A DNA stretch of 64,000 nucleotides from Diaporthe sp. PMI_573 (Eukaryota > Ascomycota > Sordariomycetes > Diaporthales > Diaporthaceae): the NCBI GenBank assembly GCA_021399435.1, contig JAJTUP010000013.1, positions 496,001 through 560,000 on the forward strand, given 5' to 3'. Under the pieces are notes generated by a model. The model ran no database searches. It had not been told where the DNA came from and was given only the letters and a program-made list of their open reading frames with translations. Within the stretch, counting starts at the first letter, position 1; every line of letters begins with the position of its first letter. The translations under genes were made by a program, and so were the position numbers. Positions 34,180 to 45,410 of the stretch are shown here, piece by piece.

Positions 34180-35138
34180 TCATGACCAATGATACGACCA
34201 AATGTCTACCCCTCCAAAGTCATCCTTATACGCTCCCGCCTTCTCATCCCCTCCTGCACCGGCACAAACAAGCAGCGGCATGAAATGCTCGGCACCATAC
34301 CTAGGGTGGATATCGTATGCTCTCGGAAAGTCCCTCCACTCCGCCAACCTCCTCTCCCTCTCCTGCGAGTCCTTCTCCTGTACAGCGTCTGTCAGCACCT
34401 TGTTGAACGCGCTGGTCACGGTCTTGACCTCTTGCACGGCCGAGGTGTCCCCCCTCATCAGCGGCGCCATCAGCGCAAAGTTGTGCAAGGACGCAAAGCC
34501 GGAGCCCACGATGGCCACGTTGGAGTCGCGCAGGGTGGACAGAGCACGGCCCATGCGGATATGCTCCTCCGGGTCCTCACTCCGGAGCACTGACAGCTGC
34601 ACAATTGGGAGGTCTGCAGCCGGGTGTATGAGCATGAACGGGATGAAGACGCCATGGTCCCAGCCACGCTTCTCGTTCAGGACGGGCTTGAGACCGACAT
34701 CTTCAAGCGCCTTCTTGACCTCGCCAGCTACCTCGGGCGATCCTGGCGCGGGATATTTCAGTTGGTAAGCCTCCCTTGGGAACCCGCCATAGTCGTAGTA
34801 AAGTGAGTGTGAGCGGCCAGAAGAGATGGTCGGTTGAGCTTCCGACCAGTGTGCAGTTACGACAACAATAGCCCGTGGCGCTTCCGGTGTTCCCAGCCTG
34901 AGGATCCCAGGGACCCTTTTCTTGAGCGACTTGACGATACTGGCATGACCCGGGTCTCCCAGAACGGGCATGGGACCTGTAAAACGTATTAGACCTCCTA
35001 GACGACTGTGTTCGTCACCCAAAGCAAGGATTCATTGTACGACGTACCTCCACCATGAGAAACACTGACAACAGCTCCGCGCGTCATTTGTGGCTGTGGC
35101 GCTCCAAAAATTGTCTTAACAAGGTTAGAAATGAACAT
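34180..35138 (-). CDS. LigB-type extradiol ring-cleavage dioxygenase (DODA-like)
   Basis: Minus-strand exons 35138-35048 and 34976-34180 join (phase 1) across a 71-bp intron, giving 295 aa. The short first exon supplies MFISNLVKTIFG and SHGG; the splice completes the metal-site motif SHGGGPMP (His28). Further conserved sites are VVTAHWSE (His73), WDHGVFIP (His138) and AEHFMPLLV near the C-terminus. Family members are Fe(II)- or Zn-containing class III extradiol dioxygenases related to plant and fungal 4,5-DOPA dioxygenase; the aromatic substrate here is not determinable. The exon-2 frame alone would start too late and lose the first ligand. Confidence 0.9.
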
Positions 35139-35927
35139 TGACTGCTTTAAGTTTTCTGTAGGCTCGAATCTGAAGTCTACGCAGTGGTACGCAGCTGCTG
35201 GGCTTTAGTACTCTCGGATGCTTCAGAGTGAGACGGTTGGCGAATGAGCGCTTTGAAATAGAACCGCTGCCATGATTGGTGAGCGTTTGTCATCAAGAGT
35301 TTCACGCGCCGCCTACTGTGCCGCGCTTATAGCTATACTGTACGACGTACACCTCATCTGCGCAAGATGGACAGTGCTTACTCCCTAGCACCTGACTCAC
35401 TCTCGCAACAGATCCGTACTTTACAACGACACCTTGCCTGTCATCGTCGCCAATGTGGCTACATGGCTTATCCATATGGTCTATATATATACTCTCCAAC
35501 ATACTGCACTACAGCCATGCAGTTCTCAAGTTGACTTGATTTGCAGTTGCAGTGAATACTTTTAGACAGTCACTCATGATCCTGCATGTTGCCATCATAA
35601 TGACCGAACTTAGTGCATACAGGCCTTGATGCTAGCTTATTCCATTCGCCGCACTCTCCACTAGGGGTATGTCTTATGGTATGTAATCTCCTGGTTCTGT
35701 GGTCGGGTGGCCACAATGGGTTGTTCATCTGTGGTGCGGCCCTGTAATGACGAAGAATCTCTCAAGCTCCTGAATTAACTTGTTGGCCTTCTAAGTTGTC
35801 TTAACATACGGCCCACGACCTTTTTTTTGTCGATGTCTCTGGTCTCGAGTACGCCGTTTCTGCACCTCTAATGCGGAAAAGAATTCGATTCATCTTAAGA
35901 CAAGAATGGCTTATTAGGTTTTTTCTT
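35139..35927. other. Intergenic region, no supported gene
   Basis: 789 bp between the dioxygenase start and the beta-mannosidase stop, both minus strand. Nothing recognised. Confidence 0.5.
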
Positions 35928-38813
35928 TTACGGCTTCAAAGATACTGAGCCACTTCCTCCAACATATCTGTATCCTAGCCGCGAGATAGACGCTGGGGCC
36001 TTGATACTCACGATTCGATGTAGTCCCGGGAGTACATCGAAGCCGTTGTCGCTCAGCTTCATCCCCTCAACCTCGTCAAAGACGAAACCCTTGACTGGGT
36101 TCTGCGCAGACACCACAGCATTGGCACCGTCAAAAGATACCGAGACTCGCCGGTCCGAGATGTCAATGTACTTGATTGGCTGCGGCCAGGCTGCGTCATC
36201 TGCCACAATCTCGCCGTCAACTCGGAGTGTTGCGAGAACCACATATGGGTCGCATTCGTTGACCTCGGGCGGTGCTTTGGTCACTGGGAGCCGATGGGTG
36301 CCGCAATCAGTGGTATTGTTGCCTTGGACCAGACGACTCCAGGATGAAGTCTGTGTTGGACTTCCGGTGTGATCCTTGCCTGTGCGAATGGAGATGAAAC
36401 GGATTTCCACTTCTGCGGTGACATCCTCGGTCTCGCAGCTAGAAATCCAGACATTCATCTCCCCGCCATCAAATCGGTCCACAGTAGGGTCGATGTGCCC
36501 AACGTCTAAGGTTGGATTAATGGTAGAACGTGTCCAGTCATTATAGGATCGGGATATCGAGATATCCAAAGGCCGTAGTGCCCGGGAGATGGCATAGTAG
36601 GCCGGCTTCTTGACCAGATAGTAGTCGACAACGGCCCAGGACACACCAGGCCAACAGTCATTGAGTTGCCAAACGAGGATGCCACCACACTCCCTCGCAT
36701 CGTTCCACTTCCTCCGCCATGACTTGTACGCCGAGCGCATCGCCTCAGCCTGCATGACCTGGGTGAGATGCACAAATGAGGCCAAGCCGTTATCTACTGG
36801 AAGCCTGAAGTTCTCGTGCAAGTACTGCGCCATTCGCCATGAATGCCCAATGGCCTTGTTGTGGAACTCCATGGTCATGGAGCCGGGAACAAGCTCCTTT
36901 GGCTGGGATACCGCGCGCTGTAGAGTTCCCATGTGGGGATAGCCTTGCATGCCGAACTCGGAGACAAACTTGCCGCCTATCTTGTCAATGTCTTGGATCT
37001 TAACCATAGTTCCGTGCCAGAGATTCCACTCGTGAGCATCGCCGACCGTCCTGTTCTTGACGGACTCCCCATTGCCACTCCATGGACTGCTAGGCAGGTA
37101 GATCATGCCAGGGTGCTCCTCCTCCAAGGCCCTTGGAAGCAGGCTCTCATAGATATATCGAGCTGGAAATGTCGATTTTAGCCATGACTCGGGGTCCTTG
37201 TCGTCTGGATTATAGTCAAGCTTGTAGCGTTCCTGCACGGTCTCGTAGTCCTCATTGTTGCCGGCCCAGATTACAAGTGACGGGTGATCTCGCAACCGAC
37301 GTATGTTATGTCTTGTCTCATCCTCCACGTTGCTGAGAAAGGCTTTGTAGGTGGGATAATTGCCACAGGCGAACTGGAAATCGTGCCAGGCCAAGAGACC
37401 CAGCTCGTCACAAGCATCGAAGAATGAATCGTGTTCATAAATGCCGCCACCCCAGACCCTAACCATAGTCTGGTTGCCTTCAACCATAAGATTAACCCAG
37501 TCCCAGTATCGCTGTGATGAAATTCGCGAGAGAAAGCTGTCTGCTGGAATCCAGCAAGAGCCTCCTGAAAAAACGTCGATATTGTTCAGACGGAAGTAGA
37601 ACGACGAGCCCACACCCGACCGACAAGGTTCTTGTATAAGCTCACAGCGGCGAAATCCTATTTGTCTGCCATTGCTTTGATTAGCTGTGATCTTTGGTCG
37701 AACAATGAATAGGTAACAATAGAAAGCATGAATCCCGAACTAGCTAGCAAACCTTAGCGTGGTCGAGTACTCACTTCGTCTGCACATCCACCACTTCCCC
37801 CTTGGAGAGAAGTATGACTTTCAGCAAGTACCGGTTCGGTTTCCCATACATGTGCGCATACCACAATTGGGGGTTGTCCAGTTCGAATGTGATATGACTT
37901 TTGAATACTTTTTCTGTCTCGCTCCACTGCTCGCGAGAAATCGGTACGTCTTTCTCGAGCACCAGATTCTCACCACCTGGACTGTGTAGTGTCGATCGAG
38001 CTTCGAGGTTTTCGCAAAGCCCTCGAGACGCGGCTGCCACTTGGAAGCGAACTTCTCCATATACCTTTTGCAGATCCTCGCTCAGTTTGTACGGGACGAA
38101 GACGTTGTCGAATCTCGCGGTATAGTGATCCAGATACACTGGTCGCCAGATACCAGCAGTCGTGAGTATAGGGCCCCAATCCCACCCCCCTAGTATGTGT
38201 TAGTCGCCTGCTACGCATCCTAAAGTGATGCATTCTGGAGCATTCCAAAACATGAAAGAAGGGGATCCGTAGAAGGATAAAAAAGGTACGAACAGTGGAA
38301 CTGTGCCTTTCTGATCGGAAGACGGCCAGCTTCTGTCTGGCGGACGAGGAAGTTGTGTTGAGGGTGTTCCTTGACAAGTTCACGGCCTCGCACCGAGGCG
38401 GACTCGAACAAGATCTTTAACTCGATGGTGTCCACCCCGTTGCTGAGGAGGTTCGTGACATTAACACGATGGCCTGTGAACATATTATCGGTGACAAGAA
38501 CCTTGTCATTGTTCAGGTAGACCGTGGCAAAGGTATCCAGGCCCTCGAATACCAGGTCGACTCGCCCTTGCCCCGCGGGATGGCCATCTCTGAGCCGGAG
38601 CTCGTCTGCTGAGATGGTTCTTCGGTACCACCAGTCGCGCTCGGCGACCCAGCGGACCGCCAACTCATTGAGGTCGACGAATGGGTCCGGAATCTGGCCA
38701 TTGTGTAGAAGATCGGTGTGTATCGAGCCAGGCACTTCGGATGCAGGCTGCCAAGTACCTCTGCCGTCCTCCATGTACTCCCAGCCCTGAGTGAGCTGGA
38801 CTCGTTCTCGCAT
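35928..38813 (-). CDS. GH2 beta-mannosidase, with one introner-like intron
   Basis: Minus-strand exons 38813-38294, 38189-37775 and 37665-35928 join to 890 aa, the size of intracellular-type (family B) fungal beta-mannosidases. There is no signal peptide. The first intron (38293-38190) is a repeated introner-like element and interrupts the diagnostic motif, restoring HWGWDWGPILTTAGIWRP. The second (37774-37666, 109 bp) is an ordinary intron and rejoins VDVQTK to QIGFRRCEL. The acid/base Glu lies in WAGNNEDYE (about residue 450) and the nucleophile Glu in VSEFGMQGYP (about 548). The enzyme releases mannose from beta-1,4-manno-oligosaccharides, finishing mannan breakdown. It diverges from the membrane-protein gene at 39902. 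Confidence 0.94.
38190..38293 (-). repeat. Introner-like element copy F (beta-mannosidase intron 1)
   Basis: 104 bp on the minus strand, donor GTTCGT, acceptor ACTAG, phase 1. 5' arm CTACGGATCC, core TTTCATGTTTTGGAATG, 3' arm GGATGCGTAG, branch site CGACTAACAC. Confidence 0.93.
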
Positions 38814-39901
38814 TTTGGCGACCCGATGGCCTCTAAGAGGCAACAAGGGAGAATGGACTGCCTAGGCAATGCTTGTGTCTCTCATAGGAACGCTGAGGTG
38901 TGATACTCGCAGAATATGGTCAAGCCGGGCCAAATTCGCACGGCGACAGTCTGGAACTGGCGGTCTTGTGCCCTTGCCGTGGCTCATCCAGGCTGACGCT
39001 TGGACGAAGATCTGAGGAGCAAAGCAGGCTATTGCACGGGCGGACAAGCTGGGGACGTTGCCGTTATTACCTGTCCGATTCTAGGAGTATCCACAATATC
39101 CACAATTGCTGCCTTGCTTGGGGATAAAGTACTCCGCCGGCCGTGTTGTGTAACAAGGTTCGGATTCACTGTCGTTCGGCCCGGGGATCCGATCCAGCGA
39201 GCAACGCGGGGTCGTTGCCGCTCGGGTAGTGGAGTGGAGGAGGGCACGTCTGCAACCAGGGAATTTTGGGATGATTGTATCTTAGCCCACAACAGGCTTC
39301 AATTGGATGTTCTTGGCAGGGTGTGATTGGTAGTCGAGTTCCAATCATGGGCCATGGCCACCAACGCGGACGTGCAGTAGTGAGCTTTCAGAACATATCA
39401 GTCAGTCTATTCAAGCCAGATGCAGTGGTGCTGTAATGTGCTCAAGCTGCCGCATGCTGTCTGGTCCGAGTCCCAAACTAGTCCGCACGTGTTACGGTCC
39501 TTGCATGACACCATCAACACCACGAGCGGGACGAGTGATGGTGCCCAGCCAGGGAATCACGGCTGCCCCGCGTGTGTCAGCGGCCAGCTGACGGGACAGC
39601 CTGCAGTCAGACTGTAATCGACTCGCCCATTCGCCAGGAAATGGACTATCGGAACCGCGCCAAAGCACTTATTGCCTTGGCCTTGGTATTATCACTATGG
39701 TTCGAATAATATGCCTAATAAGAGGGGGTCGCTCCATCGCCCTTCATACAGTACTAACCAGAACATGTCTCGCAAATCCCGACCAGCAAACCGAAACTGA
39801 CATACCAAGGTATTCACTCCACTGCATGTTAAGATCTGCAAAATCCGTCACCACGGAGGCATTCAGAACCCTCATCTGTAATCTGTAAACAAGCTGTCAC
39901 G
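38814..39901. other. Divergent intergenic region
   Basis: 1.1 kb shared upstream region of the beta-mannosidase (-) and the membrane-protein gene (+). No supported gene. Confidence 0.5.
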
Positions 39902-40956
39902 ATGATTATCCTCCGACCCGCGTTGCTTGCTCTGGCAGCGTGCGTTTGCACGTGTATCTCATCTGAGCCTGCCCTTGTTCCTCGTCACAATCCTCGGAGG
40001 ATATGGGTCACTGTCGACACCAACGGGGATGCAGAAACAATCACCCCATCGATTTCGGGCACCAGAACCGTGTCCGGAGCTCCTGAATACGTGACTCGGA
40101 CTTCAGTCTACGCCTTGACAACCGCAGAGGGAATGGTGCAGACGTCCACGGGAATGGCTCCGGTGGCGACCGCGACGGCGCGTTCTGGGGCCGGTGCTTT
40201 CTTCCAGTGTCGCAACTACCTGGGCTGGGATGCTCCATTCTGCCAGCCTCGTCGAGGAAGTATGCTAAGACCAGGAAACACATATTATGGTGGGTTCATG
40301 CCGATAGCGAACCGTAACTACATTAAAAAAGGGTCTTGGGCTAATTCATAGCAGTGACCTGGGATGCAATACGATTCGCAAGCGAAGGCTCACTGGTCGC
40401 GGTTCAGGTTCGATACTCGGACAACAGTGGGTTCGTGGCAGACAGGAACGTCACAGTGAGCACTGGCTACTACGTTTGGAACATCGACGAGGACATACTC
40501 TCACAGAACGGCCGCGATGGAGAGGATCTGGTTGCAACATTATCACTCATTGAGGTTCAGACCTCGGAAAATGGCTCAGACAGCTCACTGGCATATGCTG
40601 AAGGGCCCAGCGTCACTATCAGTAGGTCAGCGCCGTCATACGCTTCGCCAGAGAACAGCTTCGAAAATCACGGCAGGACTGTAGCGATTGCAGTGTCAGT
40701 CACGATTTCAGCTGCTTTACTGGTATTTGCAGCATTCGTAATCTGGAGCTGGAAACGACACGGTCATGTGTTTGGGATCGGTGGGCGAAAGAGCAAACTA
40801 GATTCTCAGAGGACGAATTCACTGTCAAACTTTGGGTGGCCGGAGGATAAGAATCGCCAGGTGGAGCTGACTGATCGCGAGAGCTGGGGTCTTGCACCGA
40901 AGAAGAATGTATTCAGGGCCGAAATCCAAAGGCAGGAGATGGAACGCGGATATTAG
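39902..40956 (+). CDS. Secreted-domain, single-pass membrane protein of a fungal surface family
   Basis: Exons 39902-40289 and 40355-40956 join (phase 1) across a 65-bp intron, giving 329 aa. Residues 1-20 are a signal peptide (MIILRPALLALAACVCTC). A Thr/Ser-rich part precedes FFQCRNYLG and APFCQPRRGSMLRPGNTYY, joined by the splice to VTWDAIRF. This CQP..G..L..G.TYYVTWD pattern recurs in ascomycete surface proteins of unknown function with an immunoglobulin-like outer domain. One membrane helix (VAIAVSVTISAALLVFAAFV) is near residue 235, followed by a basic tail of about 75 residues. Function unknown; a wall or plasma-membrane role is inferred. Confidence 0.75.
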
Positions 40957-41311
40957 GGGCGTCGAAACAAAAGGTGTGCTCGTGACTGTCTACGAATGAC
41001 CCTGATTTATTCGACTTTTCAATTCTAAATGACCAACGGCTATGAGCAGACTATTTCCCTAAGAGCTCGACTTAAATTGCCTTTCCACTAGTCACTGTGT
41101 GTTTTCCGATACATCCTATTCATAATTATGTGTCCCGTGTCATGTTCAAGAGTGACTCGACTGGATCAAGTGGAACTATAAATCTACGAGGCTGGGCATA
41201 TCTCGATACCGCTCCTCAACCAATATGCCAAGATAACAATCAAAGACTGATCAAGAGCGCATACGATATTATTTAACTGAACTGAGCATTTCATTTCCGA
41301 GCAATTTCAGA
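40957..41311. other. Intergenic region, nothing recognised
   Basis: 355 bp between two plus-strand genes; AT-rich, no gene seen. Confidence 0.5.
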
Positions 41312-42122
41312 ATGGCAAGTGAGACGCCGAGTACCGCGGCCAGCGGCGACCGTCCTTCGCCAGACGAGGTGACAGATCCCCAAAGCCTTATTTACAGCTC
41401 ATCTTGTGTTGTTTACATATTCTTGGGGCAGAGGATCAGACACGCCAAGGATTTTTCAACTATCTGGGTGAAGATGACCAGAGCAGACCTGCACAGTGTC
41501 GACACATTCAAGCAAGCTTTGACACGATATCTTCAACACGCCACAAACTTAGGGATGACCCACTATTATCCCTTCATCGGGGATGTCATGATGTTAGCGA
41601 CCTTACGGGCTTTCCTCCCGTGCATGAACCTTTGCTAACATATACTTCCAAAGTTTCCCCATCCCCTTTCCGCTTGAAGGGACACGCCAACGCCGCTTTA
41701 TCCTACGCACCGAACCCTTGAATAACGGCCAATTGTACTCTCTTCTCCCAGAAGAATGTGACCCAGACTTCCCTGCGAATGCTATTATGCAGGGACTGAT
41801 CGAAGGCAACCCCCTTGAGAGCCCCTGCCGACAAACTGCACACCTCGAGCTAGAAGGCTATGACACCAGCGAGCAGATCTGGACCGAGGATTTCGAGAAG
41901 ATTAAGCGCTTGTTGGAAACGGCAGAGAGACAGGAGTTGCCGCCAGAGCTCTCATCATTCACGCTTGTGATAGGGACGGATCCAAACGAAGATAGGAGTA
42001 CTGGTAGAGGGGCATGGGCTGCAAGGCGACTAGGGCCCCTGCTGACGAAGGAGTTTCTAGAGTCAGGAAGCCGTGGATTTTCAAGGGCTAATGGCGGAGC
42101 TACGATGAATGGGTGGCATTGA
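41312..42122 (+). CDS. Hypothetical protein, no recognised family
   Basis: The reading frame is split, but a 61-bp intron (41593-41653: donor GTTAGC, branch GCTAAC, acceptor AAAG) joins 41312-41592 to 41654-42122 in phase 2, giving 249 aa across the junction GDVMI|FPIPFPLEG. Without it the first frame stops at 41636. The product is soluble, without signal peptide or membrane segment, and has an acidic Glu-rich middle (SEQIWTEDFEKIKRLLETAE). A 63-bp in-frame GT..CAG segment (about 41370-41432) might be a second intron. I recognise no domain; it could be lineage-specific. Confidence 0.5.
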
Positions 42123-42621
42123 GTCCCTACTTTGGCCAGGACTGTATCATCCTAGGTAATTTATACCTGTAGCGAACTCAATGAGCAATTTCGCCTCAAG
42201 AGCGTTCATGTTGTGGGGTGTCTGCGCATGTAAGTTTCCTGATGTCACGCAAAATTAGATCTTTGAATCGAGCCGGCGGGTCGATGATGATTACCTTGTG
42301 ACAAATCGGTTTGGTCTACGCGACGGTTGCGGAGAAATGCCAACACAAATACGAATGGCTAAATTGAGCCGCATACATATTTCCCCAATTTCCATCAATG
42401 AAAGATTCAGTAGGCCCAGCGGGGCTCACGTTGCACAAGTAACATGCGGTGATCTTCTCGATGATACCCAGATGGAATTTATCCGACGGGATGTTTGTTC
42501 ACGTATTGCCTCTCATTGTGTGGAATAATGTAGTATGTCCACGACAGAATAAAAACCAGACATCCGCGCCCATTCTCTTGATGTGCATGTCGTTGAATTT
42601 GTGATACGCAGTATCTCCGCC
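42123..42621. other. Intergenic region upstream of the GH95 gene
   Basis: 499 bp, nothing recognised. Confidence 0.5.
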
Positions 42622-45133
42622 ATGGCGCTGCCAATTGTCCTTGCCTCGCTGCTCATCGCTGGTGCCTCCACAGCCGCATCTGCCCTTGATGGCAGCCGTT
42701 TCCTATGGTTCAATCAGCCGGCACGACAGCATTTCTTCGAAGATGCAATGCCTATCGGCAACGGCCGGATCGGAGCCACCGTGTATGGGGGTGGCTCTGA
42801 AGTCATTGGCATCAACGAGAACTCAATCTGGACCGGGCCCTTCCAGGATCGTATTGCCAAAGACCCTCAAACAGCATTGGCTGTTACCCGAGAGATGCTC
42901 CTCGACGGCAGAATATCTGAGGCAAGGCATTACAGCATGGCGTACCTGATCCCAGAAACCTTTAGCCCGAGGGCTTTCAGCTACTTTGGCAACATAAACA
43001 TCGACTTCGGACACAAGGACTCGGATTTGACGGATTACGTTCGTTGGCTTGATACCAAAGAGGCCACAACCAGTGTATCGTACACATACGCCGGCATGGA
43101 GTACTCGTCAGTAGCCATGCCTCAGTTTCAAGCTTTCATCAAATATCTGACAAGAGTGCCAGCCGCGAATACGTAGCTAGTCTGCCCGATGGAGTTCTGG
43201 TCGCAAGCTTCAACACCAGCACTGCCGGGGCGTTAAACCTGAAGATCTCGATGAGCCGCGAGGGTAGCATCACAACAACGGCAGCAGCAGAGGGTGACAG
43301 GTACACTGTCACTTTAGTTGGCTCAAGTGGCCAGTCACCTGACGATGATCCAATTCGCTGGACCGGTCAGGCTCGCTTTGCCCTCGTTGGTGGTACGCTC
43401 GTCCCGGTTGAAAAGTCAAACTTGTGCTGACATGGCATTAAGGCATTGCAACCGTCACGAATTCAACCCTGGTCATCAGCAACTCAACCGCTGTGCAGAT
43501 GTTCTTTGACACAGAAACAAACTACAGGTTCACTGAACAGGCTGAGTGGGAGGCCGAGATGACGCGCAAGATCGACCAAGCCTACTTGAAGGGCTATCAG
43601 CAGGTGAAAGCCGAAGCCGTCCTCGACAGCTCAAGCCTTCTAGACCGGGTGACACTGGACCTGGGAGCTTCGCCAGATGGCATTGCTGACCTGCCCACGG
43701 ACCAGCGAGTCGCGAACGCCAAGAGCTCCTCAGACGACATCCAGCTGACCACTCTGGTCTTCAACTACGGCCGGCACCTCCTCGTGTCCTCATCTCGCAC
43801 CACCAGTAACGGGACTTCCCTCCCAGCTAACCTCCAGGGCATATGGAACAACTCCACCTCTGCACCGTGGGGCGGAAAGTATACGATCAATATCAACATT
43901 CAGATGAACTACTGGCCGGCGGGACCAACCAACCTGATCGAGACGCAGGAGCCCCTGTTCGACCTCATGAGCATTGCTAACGCCCGCGGTAAGTCGTACG
44001 CGGAACGAATGTACGGGTGCCCGGGGACCGTCTTCCATCATAACCTTGACCTTTGGGGTGACCCGGCGCCGACGGACAACTACACGCAGTCGACGCTATG
44101 GCCGGTGGGCGCGGCATGGCTGAGCTGGCATATGATGGACCACTACAGATTCACCGGTAACAAGGTCTTCCTCAGGGACGTGGTGTATCCGTTTCTCGTC
44201 GACGTGGCCACCTTCTTCGAATGCTACTGTATGGAGTACAACGGTTACAACACCACCGGTCCGTCGGTCTCACCCGAGAACTCATTCTACGTGCCCGATA
44301 ATATGACTGTGCCAGGCGCCAAGGAGCCCGTCGACATCGGGCCGGCTATGGACGGGCAGCTAATCGGCGAGGCACTCGAGAGCCTCATCGAGGCCGCCGA
44401 GATCCTGGGCATCGAAGATGACGACGCCGACGTCGCAGCGGCCAGACAGTTCCTCCCTACCCTTCTACCCCAGCAGATTGGCTCGCTGGGTCAGATCCTA
44501 GAGTGGCGGCACGAGTACAGGGAGGCGGCTGTCGGGCAAAAGCACCTCTCGCCTCTGGTGGGCCTTATGCCGGGGCGGCAGTTCAGCCCCCTGCGTAACG
44601 CAACGCTTGCCTCTGCCGCCGAGGGCCTCCTCAGACGGCGCGTGTCCAACGGGTCCGGGTCCACGGGCTGGTCGCGGACCTGGCTGATCAACTCGTTCGC
44701 CCGGGTCTTCGACGGCGACAGCGCTTGGGAAGAGCTGACAAAGTGGTTTCAGAAGTTTCCCACGCCGTACAATCTGTATAACACGGACGCAGGATCGCCA
44801 AACTACGTCTTCCAGATTGATGGGAACTTTGGCTTTGTCAGCGGAATCACCGAGATGCTGCTACAGAGTCATGCTGGTGTGGTGCACCTGCTGCCGGCCC
44901 TGCCATCAGCTGTACCAACTGGATCTGTGAGAGGGTTGGTCTCCCGTGGGAACTTTGTAGTTGATATTGCGTGGGACCGCGGGGCTTTGACCAGCGCGAA
45001 CATCACCTCCAGAGCTGGCGCTGAGCTTGCTATCCGGTACATGAATGGCTCGCAGATCGCAGTGGATGGCATGGCGTATTCCGGCCCGCTGGGGACAACA
45101 ACTGGCACAACTTATGTTGTAACGCCCAGTTAA
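42622..45133 (+). CDS. Secreted GH95 alpha-L-fucosidase
   Basis: Exons 42622-43106, 43163-43392 and 43443-45133 join to 801 aa. Residues 1 to about 21 are a signal peptide (MALPIVLASLLIAGASTAAS). The N-terminal beta-domain shows LWFNQPARQHFFEDAMPIGN and GGGSEVIGINENSIWTGPF; the splices restore MEYS|REYVASLPDG and LVGG|IATVTNS. The catalytic (alpha/alpha)6 domain holds NINIQMNYWPA (Asn near 388 and 390), VSPENSF (general-acid Glu near 517) and QIDGNFGF (Asp near 698), the residue set known from GH95. The enzyme removes alpha-1,2-linked fucose from glycans such as xyloglucan side chains. The introns are short (56 and 50 bp) and not introner-like. It is convergent with the cyclin gene. Confidence 0.94.
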
Positions 45134-45410
45134 CCATGGCTCCGAGTGTGGACAAGGTGGACACGTACCTGGAAGATCCAGAGCACTGTATCCGATTAAA
45201 CCGCGGCATGGCATAGCTTGGTCAGATAGCGAGATAGAGAGCAAGCTCGTAGGTCAGGTTCACTTGATAAATATTTCGAAAAGTTGCTGTAGTTCTCATG
45301 TCTTAGCTATGCTTCATATAAACGAGGTAATTTGAACTGACAGGCAGCGGCGAGAGCCAGAAGTTGACCAGCGGAAGCCTTCCCAGGGAAATAAATCCCA
45401 GCCTTCCACC

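Noticed and set aside
37666..37774. Second intron of the beta-mannosidase as a tenth introner copy
   Set aside because: Length (109 bp) is right, but it lacks the core, the arms and the GACTAAC context; it is an ordinary intron.
41312..42122. Frameshifted pseudogene
   Set aside because: A 61-bp intron with good donor, branch site and acceptor joins the frames, so disruption need not be assumed.
35928..45133. A dedicated polysaccharide-utilisation cluster (mannosidase, fucosidase, ThuA, dioxygenase)
   Set aside because: The genes are far apart and on different strands, are interspersed with unrelated genes and lack a local regulator or transporter; co-location alone does not support a cluster.
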